Shown piece by piece: positions 45,181 through 53,382 of a stretch of 64,000 nucleotides of DNA; position 1 is the stretch's first letter; every line of letters starts with the position of its first letter. The notes beneath the pieces are model-generated. The model had not been told where the DNA came from. It worked only from the letters and a program-made list of their open reading frames with translations, and did no database searches. A program made the translations under genes and the position numbers. The DNA is from Arcticibacter pallidicorallinus (GTDB lineage Bacteria > Bacteroidota > Bacteroidia > Sphingobacteriales > Sphingobacteriaceae). The stretch covers positions 124,001 to 188,000 of the forward strand of contig NZ_PVTH01000002.1 in NCBI RefSeq assembly GCF_003002875.1. The letters run 5' to 3'.

Positions 45181-46980
45181 ATGAGTCATACATTTCATAT
45201 ACCTGTATTAGGCCTGGGGTTTACGATAGATACACCGCTAAAAGTGGCGCGTTATGGAATTTCATCTGTTCTTTCGATAGTCGATGACATGCTGATAGAG
45301 CGGATGAGGAAGTTTTATGCCAAAAAGCATGATGAGGACTACGTTCCGATAGACATGAAAGATGAGGATCACAGAGCCAAGCGTGTTTGTGATTATCTGA
45401 ATATGATCAATCGCAAAGTGAACGAGCAGTTTGAGCATCTTAGACAACAAGCATTTGTGCCCGATTCGGATATCACCAGGTACTTTAACCTGTTACCTGA
45501 AGGATCGGCCTTGAAGATAAAATATAATCAGATGCTAAGCGCAACGTCTGAGGAAGAGAAAGCCCGACTTGAGCTTGAGCTTCGTGAGGGAATGCAAAAA
45601 GGATCTATCGATGTCAATATCATGGCGAAGGTTGACAAGATGAATTATACATTAAACGGCGAGTTGGCCGGAGATGACAATTCTGACGCCCTTGCTGGTC
45701 TTAAAGGCTTTGCTATGAGTGACCTTCGGTCTTCTGTCGTACTGTCGGCGGGTATGAATCCACGTCTTTACAGCTATCTGGAGCATTTTCCAGACTTTTA
45801 TCCGGACGAGGAGGGCGTTTTAAAAAAGAGAATCATTCTGAAAGTGAGCGATTTCCGTTCAGCATTTATACAAGCGAAGTTCCTTGCTAAAAAAGGAATA
45901 TGGATTTCTGAGTTCCGTATAGAGTCGGGATTAAACTGCGGAGGTCATGCTTTTGCAACTGAGGGATATCTTATCGGTCCTATTCTTGAAGAATTCAAGA
46001 ACAAGAGGCAGGAGATGATTACAGAGCTGTTCGGGATTTACCAGCAGGCCTTAGTCGCGAAGAACATTGAGGTACCAGGCGTACCGTCTTTGCGGGTAAC
46101 AGTTCAGGGGGGGATAGGTACATCAGAGGAAGATACTTTTTTGGTAAACCATTACAATCTGGATGGCACAGGATGGGGTAGTCCCTTTTTGCTGGTTCCG
46201 GAGGCGACGAATGTGGACGAGGCTACACTTACGAATCTAACACAGTCTTCTGCTGACGATTTTTATGTTAGCGCTGCATCTCCGCTCGGTGTTCCGTTTA
46301 ACAACTACCGTTTGAGCACAGCTGAAATTCAGAGACAAGAACGCATAGATAAAGGCCGCCCGGGTAGCCCTTGCAGAAAGAAATATCTGGTATCCAATAC
46401 AGAATTTACAGAGCAACCGATCTGTACCGCTTCTCGTGAATACCAGAATCTGAAGATCAAGCAGCTGAAAGCTATGGCACTACCGGAGGAGGAGTATCAA
46501 AGTGAGTTCGAGAAGGTTACGCAAAAACTTTGCTTATGTGAAGGACTGGTTACGTCTGTATATATCAAGAATGACATTCTGGAAAGGAAAGAAAATACAG
46601 CTGTAGCAATATGTCCGGGACCAAACCTTGCGTATTTCTCTAAGGTCATGTCTTTGGACGAGATGGTGAAACATATTTACGGAAAGATCAATCTCCTTCA
46701 AGGTGTAAGTCGCTCCTCTCTGTTTATCAATGAGCTTAACTTATATGTTGAATATCTAAAGAAGGATATCCAGGCTCATATCGATCGCCTTGATGCAAAG
46801 AAAATCAAGCAACTGGAAAAGTTTAAAGAGCAATTATTGCTAGGGGTTGACTATTACAAAAACCTGACGGCTAATTTTAATAACCAAACAGAGCAATATC
46901 TGAAGCGCTTTTCAGATGAGCTTTTGGCTATTGAAGCACAGCTTCAAAGTATTCGGGTAAGAGAGGCAAGCGAAGCCTGA
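45181..46980 (+). CDS. Large unrecognised protein, possible FMN/Fe-S-type enzyme
   Basis: 599-aa soluble protein with no family I can name. The core (about residues 215-375) reads like an alpha/beta barrel: KVSDFRSAFIQAKFLAKKGI, SGLNCGGHAFATEGYLIGP (Cys253), LRVTVQGGIGTSEED, GWGSPFLLVPEATN and FYVSAASPLGVPFNNYR. Downstream cysteines are spaced C398-x16-C415-x35-C451-x-C453, followed by AICPGPNLAYFS, suggesting but not proving metal or cluster binding. The last 90 residues form a coiled coil. A box of the oxygen regulator lies in its promoter, so it probably works under low oxygen. It is divergent from the trehalose operon. Confidence 0.7.
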   Translation: MSHTFHIPVLGLGFTIDTPLKVARYGISSVLSIVDDMLIERMRKFYAKKHDEDYVPIDMKDEDHRAKRVCDYLNMINRKVNEQFEHLRQQAFVPDSDITRYFNLLPEGSALKIKYNQMLSATSEEEKARLELELREGMQKGSIDVNIMAKVDKMNYTLNGELAGDDNSDALAGLKGFAMSDLRSSVVLSAGMNPRLYSYLEHFPDFYPDEEGVLKKRIILKVSDFRSAFIQAKFLAKKGIWISEFRIESGLNCGGHAFATEGYLIGPILEEFKNKRQEMITELFGIYQQALVAKNIEVPGVPSLRVTVQGGIGTSEEDTFLVNHYNLDGTGWGSPFLLVPEATNVDEATLTNLTQSSADDFYVSAASPLGVPFNNYRLSTAEIQRQERIDKGRPGSPCRKKYLVSNTEFTEQPICTASREYQNLKIKQLKAMALPEEEYQSEFEKVTQKLCLCEGLVTSVYIKNDILERKENTAVAICPGPNLAYFSKVMSLDEMVKHIYGKINLLQGVSRSSLFINELNLYVEYLKKDIQAHIDRLDAKKIKQLEKFKEQLLLGVDYYKNLTANFNNQTEQYLKRFSDELLAIEAQLQSIRVREASEA

Positions 46981-46982
46981 GT

Positions 46983-47114
46983 CTAAAGAGCGGTAATAAT
47001 TGACGCAATCAGAACAACAGCGGTAAGGAAGAGATAAATGATGAGATCAGAGTTTCTTCTTTCCGCATCGCTGAGCTTCGACTTAAAAGTTTTTTCGTTA
47101 TAAGACTTAACCAT
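46983..47114 (-). CDS. 43-aa single-helix membrane protein
   Basis: Reading ATG 47112-47114 leftwards gives a 43-codon frame beginning MVKSYNEKTFKSKLSDAERR. A hydrophobic segment (LIIYLFLTAVVLIASIITAL) runs to the stop. A charged head followed by one clean helix is typical of real small membrane proteins, and it fills a gap of 295 bases. No function is known and no ribosome binding site stands out. Confidence 0.5.
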   Translation of the reverse strand: MVKSYNEKTFKSKLSDAERRNSDLIIYLFLTAVVLIASIITAL

Positions 47115-47275
47115 AGTGACTTAAATATTGTTCAGATAGTATGAAGCAATATCTGAGCCATTGGGACCTGGTGGACGAAAGATTCTTGGTTTAGCTTCAA
47201 AAAGATCAGAATACACGCTGGTCATGAGAATCAGGGTGCATTATAAACTGGACAATGGCGTACTGAATACCGAAA

Positions 47276-47752
47276 TTATACCAGGCGATTTTTAAGACGT
47301 TTTCTCGCGAGATGGATTCTGTTCTTGACTGTGCCGATGGGGCTATACAGCTGAAGGTTAATCTCCTCGTATTTAAAACCTTCCATATGCATTAATAGCG
47401 GTTTTTGGTGCTGGCAGGGGAGCTCGCTAATCATCGCATAAATTTGAGTGATATTCAGATGAGAGTCTGCAGTTATGTAGGAAGGTAACTGGATAGCCTC
47501 TTCAGTGTCAAGAGACAGCATCTTCATCTTATTCTTCCGGTAGTTATTTACGAACAGATTTCGCATAATAATGAAGAGCCAGCCGCGAATGTTCGTGTCC
47601 TCCCGAAATTTGTCATAATTTAAAAGGGCTCTGAGAAGAGTGTCTTGAATCAGGTCTTTTGCATCGTCTTCGTCCCCGGTATACTTCATAGCATGAGGTT
47701 TTAGGTATCTGGACTGCTTGGCTATAAGAGAGCTGAATACATCTTTTTGCAT
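47276..47752 (-). CDS. ECF-type RNA polymerase sigma factor
   Basis: 158-aa sigma factor. Region 2 has DEDDAKDLIQDTLLRALLN and DTNIRGWLFIIMRNLFVN; region 4 has HQKPLLMHMEGFKYEEI and the closing GTVKNRIHLARKRLK. No anti-sigma gene adjoins it. It is divergent from the copper ATPase gene, and an FNR-like box (47826-47839) lies 29.5 bp upstream of its one-mismatch -7 element, so it may relay the oxygen signal further. Its targets are unknown. Confidence 0.9.
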   Translation of the reverse strand: MQKDVFSSLIAKQSRYLKPHAMKYTGDEDDAKDLIQDTLLRALLNYDKFREDTNIRGWLFIIMRNLFVNNYRKNKMKMLSLDTEEAIQLPSYITADSHLNITQIYAMISELPCQHQKPLLMHMEGFKYEEINLQLYSPIGTVKNRIHLARKRLKNRLV

Positions 47753-47795
47753 GGTTTAAAAGCTTTGGTGGAGCTAAGGGTTAAATGGCTGTTTA

Positions 47796-47803
47796 CAAAT
47801 TAA
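47796..47803 (-). promoter_or_regulatory. Candidate -7 element of the ECF sigma gene
   Basis: TTAATTTG on the minus strand, one mismatch to TAnnTTTG. Its first base (47803) is 29.5 bp from the centre of the divergent FNR-like box at 47826-47839. Confidence 0.45.
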
Positions 47804-47825
47804 GCTATCCGTATGCCTTTCAAGA

Positions 47826-47839
47826 GTGACCATTGTCAC
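47826..47839 (+). promoter_or_regulatory. FNR-like box 1, shared by ccoI and the sigma factor
   Basis: GTGAC-CATT-GTCAC, a perfect palindrome. Its centre (47832.5) is 51.5 bp before GATATTTG (47884-47891), the probable -7 element of ccoI. That is the same distance as at the ccoNO and 158-aa protein/hemN promoters. Confidence 0.7.
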
Positions 47840-47847
47840 ATATCCGG

Positions 47848-47861
47848 CTGATTATCATCAT
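47848..47861 (+). promoter_or_regulatory. FNR-like box 2 of the ccoI promoter
   Basis: CTGAT-TATC-ATCAT contains the perfect core TGAT-N4-ATCA. Its centre (47854.5) is exactly 22 bp from box 1, so both lie on the same DNA face, and 29.5 bp from GATATTTG. Confidence 0.65.
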
Positions 47862-47905
47862 GAAGATCTTATTTTATATATGAGATATTTGAATTCACAT
47901 ACATC

Positions 47906-50302
47906 ATGAAAACTTCTGAAATATCTACTAATACATTATGCTATCATTGTGGGGATGATATCGCTACTGAATTATTCACTGTTGAGGATAAGCAGTTCTG
48001 CTGCGCCGGCTGCAAAGGTGTGTATCAGGTTCTTTCTCAAAATAATCTTTGTAATTACTACGCATATAACAAGGCTCCAGGACAGACGAAGCAGTATGTT
48101 GAACAGCATTTTGACTTTCTAAATGAACCTTCGATTTTTTCAAAGCTCGTTGATTATACGGATGAGAAGATAACGCTGATAACCTTCTTTATACCAGCGA
48201 TACATTGCAGCTCATGCCTGTGGTTGCTGGAGCATTTGCATAAAATCAATCCAGGCATAGTCCAGTCGAGGGTTGACTTTTTGAAAAAACAAGCTGAAAT
48301 CACCTTTGACCACAACCGGGTACCGTTGAAGGAACTGGTTGAGATATTGGTGTCTATTGGTTATGAGCCGCTGATCAGCTTGCAGGATATCGTTAAGGAG
48401 AAGAAGAACTCGGTGAACAGGGATCTGATTCGGAAAATTGCGGTGTCAGGGTTCTGCCTTGGCAACGTGATGCTTTTCAGTTTTCCAGAGTATCTGGGAA
48501 TATCTTCTCTGGAAGCACAGTTTCAGTTTTTGTTCGGCTGGCTAAACCTGGCGATGGGTGCTGTTGTGACCTTCTATTGCAGTCAGGACTTTTTCACCTC
48601 AGCCTGGGGCAGTTTGAAAAATAAAGTTATCAACCTGGACACACCACTCGCACTGATCGTTGCGGTTTTATTTGTTCGTTCCGCCTTTGAGATTATTAGT
48701 GGTACGGGTCCCGGCTTTTCAGACACGCTTACCGGTTTGGTATTTTTGCTCTTAATGGGGCGCTGGGTGAAACAGCGTACCTACAATCACATTTCTTTTA
48801 ACAGGGATTATCGCTCTTACTTCCCTGTTGCCGTTACATTGTTGGATGAGAACGGACAGGAAAAGCCCGTTCCGATCGACGATCTTGAAGTTGGCTCGCG
48901 AATCCTGGTGCGCAATAACGAGATTGTTCCAGCTGACGCTATATTAATGAAAGGCGATGGTTGTTTTGATTTTAGTTTCGTTACGGGGGAGTCTGATCCC
49001 AAAACCAAGGTATTGGGAGAAGTGATTTACGCCGGAGGCAGACAGATCGGAAAGGCGGTGGAGCTGGAAGTAGTGAAGCCTGTGTCGCAGAGTTATCTTA
49101 CGAGGCTTTGGAACAATGAAGCGTTCAAACGTGACGATAGTAAGATAAAGAATTTCAACGATACGATTGCGCAGTACTTTAGTGCTGTAGTTATTGTGAT
49201 TGCTATTGGTTCATTAAGTTACTGGTACTACCATGGCGAAACCAACAGAGCATGGGATGCGTTTTCAGCGGTATTGATTGTGGCATGCCCATGTGTACTG
49301 GCTTTGAGTACCCCGCTTACGCTTTCGACGGTTCTGGGAATGTTCGATAAAAACGGATTTTATCTTAAAAATACGGATGTTGTGGAGCAGTTAGCCAGAG
49401 TTGATTCGCTTGTATTTGATAAGACTGGTACAATAAGCTGTCCCGAGGCAGTAGATTTAAGTTTCTCGGGAACCTTAAGTATGTACGAGGAGTCGTTGAT
49501 CGGAAGCCTGGCGAGAAATTCATCACATCCGCTAAGTCGCGAGATTGTGAAATGGTTGGGAAAATCCGCGGAATTTAAAGTTGAAGGCTATTCAGAGGTT
49601 GCAGGAAAAGGAGTTTCGGCGTTTGTTGACGGACATGAAATCATAATGGGTAGCCGCGCCTTTGTTGCCCCTGATGTGGATGTCGTTAGTGCTTCTTCTG
49701 TTGTCCACGTTCGCATCGGTGAAGAATATAAGGGCTTTTTCAAGATTAATCAAAGATGGAGAGATAACCTGAAACAGTTGATCACTGTGTTGAAAACCCG
49801 ATACAGGATGCATCTAATCTCGGGTGATCATGCCGCAGAGAGAAAATCGCTGTCTTCTATATTTCCTGAGTATGTTCCTATGTTATTCAAGCAAAGCCCT
49901 CACGATAAGCTTTTGTATATTAAGAAGCTTCAGGAAGATCAGAACATTGTGATGATGCTGGGCGATGGCTTAAACGATGCAGGGGCTCTTCGTCAGAGTG
50001 ATCTGGGGGTTGCAGTGACCGATAATATCAATAATTTCACTCCCGGTAGTGATGCGATACTCAAGGGATCAGTTATGGGAAAGATGCCTCAGTTCATACA
50101 TCAGGCGAAGATGGCGATAAAGATCATTAAGTTTAGCTTCGTGATTGCGTCTATTTACAACCTGATCGGTGTTTACTTTGCTGTTCAGGGCAGTCTTTCG
50201 CCGTTGACAGCCGCTATTCTTATGCCAATGAGTACGATCACTATTATTACTACCACGAACCTGGCAAATCGATACTTTGCAGGAAAAAATAAGTTGCGAT
50301 GA
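47906..50302 (+). CDS. ccoI: CcoI/FixI-type copper-transporting P-type ATPase
   Basis: 798-aa P1B ATPase that supplies copper for cbb3 oxidase assembly. In order: a cysteine-rich N-terminal metal-binding region (CYHCGDDI, CCAGCKGVY), a heavy-metal-associated domain with CSSC, eight helices with the transport motif CPC in VACPCVLALSTPL, the phosphorylation site FDKTGT, an HP motif in SSHPLSREI, and MLGDGLNDAGAL. The order ccoI-ccoS-ccoNO-Q-P-G-H-safE is the standard cbb3 set. Two FNR-like boxes lie in its promoter. The ccoS start overlaps its stop (ATGA). Confidence 0.95.
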   Translation: MKTSEISTNTLCYHCGDDIATELFTVEDKQFCCAGCKGVYQVLSQNNLCNYYAYNKAPGQTKQYVEQHFDFLNEPSIFSKLVDYTDEKITLITFFIPAIHCSSCLWLLEHLHKINPGIVQSRVDFLKKQAEITFDHNRVPLKELVEILVSIGYEPLISLQDIVKEKKNSVNRDLIRKIAVSGFCLGNVMLFSFPEYLGISSLEAQFQFLFGWLNLAMGAVVTFYCSQDFFTSAWGSLKNKVINLDTPLALIVAVLFVRSAFEIISGTGPGFSDTLTGLVFLLLMGRWVKQRTYNHISFNRDYRSYFPVAVTLLDENGQEKPVPIDDLEVGSRILVRNNEIVPADAILMKGDGCFDFSFVTGESDPKTKVLGEVIYAGGRQIGKAVELEVVKPVSQSYLTRLWNNEAFKRDDSKIKNFNDTIAQYFSAVVIVIAIGSLSYWYYHGETNRAWDAFSAVLIVACPCVLALSTPLTLSTVLGMFDKNGFYLKNTDVVEQLARVDSLVFDKTGTISCPEAVDLSFSGTLSMYEESLIGSLARNSSHPLSREIVKWLGKSAEFKVEGYSEVAGKGVSAFVDGHEIIMGSRAFVAPDVDVVSASSVVHVRIGEEYKGFFKINQRWRDNLKQLITVLKTRYRMHLISGDHAAERKSLSSIFPEYVPMLFKQSPHDKLLYIKKLQEDQNIVMMLGDGLNDAGALRQSDLGVAVTDNINNFTPGSDAILKGSVMGKMPQFIHQAKMAIKIIKFSFVIASIYNLIGVYFAVQGSLSPLTAAILMPMSTITIITTTNLANRYFAGKNKLR

Positions 50303-50457
50303 ACATACTTTATTTTTTAATAGGATGCAGCGTTGTCATGGCGCTTTTCTTCCTTGGGGCTTTCTTTTGGGCATTGAAAGATGGGCAACACGACGACGTG
50401 CATACGCCGGCAGTGAGAATTCTTTTCGATGATGATAAGCCTGAGGAGACCGAATAA
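50299..50457 (+). CDS. ccoS: cbb3 oxidase assembly protein CcoS
   Basis: 52-aa single-helix protein starting MNILYFLIGCSVVMALFF and ending in an acidic tail (FDDDKPEETE). Size, hydrophobic N-terminus, the WALKDGQ segment after the helix and position directly after ccoI fit CcoS, needed for heme and copper insertion into CcoN. The start overlaps the ccoI stop by 4 nt. Confidence 0.9.
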   Translation: MNILYFLIGCSVVMALFFLGAFFWALKDGQHDDVHTPAVRILFDDDKPEETE

Positions 50458-50468
50458 GGCCTCCTCCT
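50441..50468. terminator. Hairpin between convergent ccoS and doxX genes
   Basis: GAGGAGACC, loop GAATAA, GGCCTCCTC (one internal mismatch), overlapping the ccoS stop. There is no good T-run, so terminator function is uncertain. Confidence 0.4.
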
Positions 50469-50475
50469 TAAACAG

Positions 50476-50877
50476 CTATTTTATTTTATGGTCCAGTGAG
50501 TACTTGCCCGGTCCGGTTAAGAAGAGGCAGGCAAAAATCCCCAAGAATATAAATGACGCTTCTTTGGTACCAAAGGGGTCGGCACCGTGCACGATAAAAA
50601 ACGCAACAAGCATAGTTGCAATCAGGGGAATGACTGCCACCCGGGTAGCGAAGCCTAAAATAACCAGGATGGCACAAACCAACTCTGCAAAGATAGCGAG
50701 ATAGAGTGTTAGTTCGGGCCCAACTCCAATTGGATCTGCGAATTGGATTGATCCTTCAAGGGCTTTTTGAAGCTTGGGCCAGCCATGAGTTAACATGGCA
50801 CAGCCAGCCGATATTCTCAATAGCAGTAGTCCGAGGTCAAGGGAAATGGCATTGCTTCTAAATAGTGAAGATTTCAT
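50476..50877 (-). CDS. DoxX family membrane protein
   Basis: 133-aa protein with four hydrophobic helices and the DoxX landmarks LGLLLLRISAGCAMLTHGWPKL near the N-terminus, LAIFAELVCAILVILGF in the middle, and FLTGPGKYSLD at the end. The family is linked to quinone or redox chemistry but poorly defined. It sits on the opposite strand inside the cbb3 cluster and is divergent from ccoNO. Confidence 0.88.
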   Translation of the reverse strand: MKSSLFRSNAISLDLGLLLLRISAGCAMLTHGWPKLQKALEGSIQFADPIGVGPELTLYLAIFAELVCAILVILGFATRVAVIPLIATMLVAFFIVHGADPFGTKEASFIFLGIFACLFLTGPGKYSLDHKIK

Positions 50878-50937
50878 GTTTTTTTAAAATTTGTCTCTTA
50901 TCGAAATTAGCAAATGTTTCGGTCACTAAGGAAAAGT

Positions 50938-50951
50938 GTGATGAAAATCAC
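50938..50951 (+). promoter_or_regulatory. FNR-like box of the ccoNO promoter
   Basis: GTGAT-GAAA-ATCAC, a palindrome. Its centre (50944.5) is 51.5 bp upstream of TAATTTTG (50996-51003), a perfect -7 element. No -33 element is seen at normal spacing, as expected for an activator-dependent promoter. The estimated transcript starts near 51007, about 25 nt before the start codon. Confidence 0.8.
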
Positions 50952-51031
50952 TTATTTATGAAACCCTTGTCATCTTAATGTAAGTTGCAACAAACTAATT
51001 TTGGCTTCGGAATACATATCCTATTGTTATT

Positions 51032-53161
51032 ATGCAGCTTGAAAAATTTAATTACGACAACAAAATTGTCCGAAACTTTGGAATTGCCACGATTATATGG
51101 GGAATCGTAGGTATGACGGTGGGTTTGCTGATTGCGTCCCAACTATTCCAGCCATCACTAAATATGTCATCGCAATATACGACGTTCGGACGTATAAGGC
51201 CATTACATACGAACGCAGTAATTTTCGCATTTGTTGGCAACGGGATATTCATGGGTGTTTACTATTCGTTACAGAGGCTGCTGAAGGCCAGGATGTATAG
51301 TGACGCTTTGAGCAAGATCCATTTTTGGGGATGGCAACTTCTGATTGTTTCGGCTGTGATAACGCTGCCACTTGGAATAACGACTTCGCATGAATACGCT
51401 GAACTGGAGTGGCCGATTGATATTTTTCTTACGCTGATATGGGTTGTATTCGGTATCAATATGTTTGGTACCATCATAAAACGTCGGGAGCGGCATATGT
51501 ATGTAGCTATCTGGTTCTACATAGCAACATTTGTTACTGTAGCTGTGCTGCATATTGTTAACTCTTTTCAATTACCTGTTTCTTTATTTAAGAGCTACTA
51601 TCTGTACGCTGGTGTACAGGATGCCCTCGTTCAGTGGTGGTATGGGCACAATGCTGTGGCGTTCTTCCTGACTACTCCTTATCTGGGAATGATGTATTAT
51701 TTTCTTCCTAAGATGGCAAACAGGCCGGTTTATTCTTATAAGTTAAGTATACTCCATTTCTGGTCGCTGATCTTCATTTATATCTGGGCAGGTCCTCACC
51801 ACTTATTATACACTTCGCTCCCATCATGGGCACAATCACTCGGTGTTGCATTCTCAATCATGTTGATTGCTCCAAGCTGGGGAGGGATGATCAATGGCCT
51901 TCTTACATTGAGAGGGGCATGGGACAAGGTTCGTGATGATGCCACACTTAAGTTTATGGTAGTAGGTCTTACCGCCTACGGTATGGCAACTTTTGAGGGA
52001 CCGATGCTGTCATTAAAACAGATAAATGGGATAGCCCACTTTACTGACTGGATCGTATCGCACGTACACGTGGGTGCTTTAGGCTGGAACGGGTTTTTAA
52101 CCTTTGCTATCTTATACTGGTTGATCCCGAGAATATATCAAACCACTCTTTACTCTAAGAAGGCTGCAAGCTTCCATTTCTGGATAGGCACGCTTGGAAT
52201 TTTATTCTATGCCATTCCAATGTATTGGTCTGGATTTACTCAAGGACTGATGTGGAAGGAATTTACTCCTGAAGGAATGTTGAAATATCCAAACTTCCTG
52301 GAGACCACTCTGGCTATTATTCCTATGCACGTTCTTCGTGCAGTGGGTGGTGCACTGTATCTGGCAGGAGTTATCGTGATGACATGGAATATTTATAAGA
52401 CCATGGCTCAAGGAAAACTGCTGGCTGATGAACCTGCAGAATCATTACCTCTGACACCCGTGTTCGTACCTCACGGATCTGAAAAAGGTTGGCACAGACG
52501 TTTAGAGCGTAGGCCGATGCAGTTCCTGGTTATTTCGCTGATCGTGATTCTGATTGGTGGTATGGTGGAAATGATGCCAACGTTTATGGTTTCGTCTAAC
52601 GTGCCTACAATCGCATCTGTGAAGCCTTATTCTCCTCTGGAACTTCAGGGTCGGGATATTTATATCAAAGAAGGTTGTGTAAACTGTCATACTCAGACAG
52701 TGCGTCCGTTCAGATCGGAAACGGAGCGATACGGAGAGTATAGCAAAGCAGGTGAATACGTGTATGACCATCCGTTCTTATGGGGTTCCAAACGTACAGG
52801 TCCGGATCTGCATCGCGTCGGTGGAAAGTATTCGGACGCATGGCATTTTAACCATATGTTCGATCCGACTACTATGTCGCCCGGCAGTATCATGCCACCT
52901 TATCCATGGTTAGTCGAGCAGGATCTTGATATTTCGACGACTCCTGCTAAGATCAAGGCGATGAAAACCCTGGGAGTGCCTTATCCTGAAGGTTATGAGG
53001 ACAGGGCCGTGGACGACTTAAATAAACAAGCTTCTCAAATCTCAGCAAATCTGGCAAAGGATAATATCCAGGTGGCCAGCAATAAGGAGATAGTTGCTTT
53101 AATTGCATATCTGCAACGTCTGGGAGTAGATATCAAAGCAAATAAAACTGCAGCTAACTAA
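51032..53161 (+). CDS. ccoNO: Fused cbb3 oxidase subunits I and II (CcoNO)
   Basis: 709-aa fusion. The N-terminal about 470 residues are the heme-copper subunit CcoN, with histidine segments RIRPLHTNAVIFA, WWYGHNAVAFFLT, AGPHHLLYTSLP and DWIVSHVHVGALGWNG. After a helix near residue 500, the C-terminal part is the mono-heme subunit CcoO with the c-type heme site EGCVNCHTQTVRP. The fusion is a known Bacteroidota form. The high-affinity oxidase serves respiration at low oxygen. Confidence 0.97.
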   Translation: MQLEKFNYDNKIVRNFGIATIIWGIVGMTVGLLIASQLFQPSLNMSSQYTTFGRIRPLHTNAVIFAFVGNGIFMGVYYSLQRLLKARMYSDALSKIHFWGWQLLIVSAVITLPLGITTSHEYAELEWPIDIFLTLIWVVFGINMFGTIIKRRERHMYVAIWFYIATFVTVAVLHIVNSFQLPVSLFKSYYLYAGVQDALVQWWYGHNAVAFFLTTPYLGMMYYFLPKMANRPVYSYKLSILHFWSLIFIYIWAGPHHLLYTSLPSWAQSLGVAFSIMLIAPSWGGMINGLLTLRGAWDKVRDDATLKFMVVGLTAYGMATFEGPMLSLKQINGIAHFTDWIVSHVHVGALGWNGFLTFAILYWLIPRIYQTTLYSKKAASFHFWIGTLGILFYAIPMYWSGFTQGLMWKEFTPEGMLKYPNFLETTLAIIPMHVLRAVGGALYLAGVIVMTWNIYKTMAQGKLLADEPAESLPLTPVFVPHGSEKGWHRRLERRPMQFLVISLIVILIGGMVEMMPTFMVSSNVPTIASVKPYSPLELQGRDIYIKEGCVNCHTQTVRPFRSETERYGEYSKAGEYVYDHPFLWGSKRTGPDLHRVGGKYSDAWHFNHMFDPTTMSPGSIMPPYPWLVEQDLDISTTPAKIKAMKTLGVPYPEGYEDRAVDDLNKQASQISANLAKDNIQVASNKEIVALIAYLQRLGVDIKANKTAAN

Positions 53162-53192
53162 GTAGAAAGTAGACAATCAAAAGACAGGAATC

Positions 53193-53357
53193 ATGTTCAG
53201 ACAATTTATCAGTTCAGTAGACGGAAGCCAGATTTATCTGATTACTTCTCTCGGAATATTCTTAGTGTTTTTCATCGTTGTAGCTGTTATGCTTTTCCTG
53301 ATGAAAAAAGATCACATACAACAAATGAGCGAAATGCCATTGAGAGACAATAAATAG
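53193..53357 (+). CDS. ccoQ: Small cbb3 subunit CcoQ-like
   Basis: 54-aa protein beginning MFRQFISSVDGSQIYLI, with one helix (LGIFLVFFIVVAVMLFLM) and a short charged tail. Its position between ccoNO and ccoP and its topology are those of CcoQ/FixQ; sequence conservation in this family is weak. Confidence 0.85.
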   Translation: MFRQFISSVDGSQIYLITSLGIFLVFFIVVAVMLFLMKKDHIQQMSEMPLRDNK

Positions 53358-53382
53358 TAATACAGACTATAGAAACACATAA

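Noticed and set aside
47224-47295. Possible 23-codon frame beginning MRIRVHYKLDNG
   Set aside because: Very short, overlaps the sigma factor gene and lacks a ribosome binding site.
50429-50704. 91-codon plus-strand frame over ccoS and doxX
   Set aside because: Antisense to the clear DoxX gene and overlapping ccoS in another frame; no protein features.
50886-50918. Control of the doxX gene by the ccoNO box
   Set aside because: The nearest -7-like element (AACATTTG, first base 50918) is 26.5 bp from the box centre, off both rule distances.
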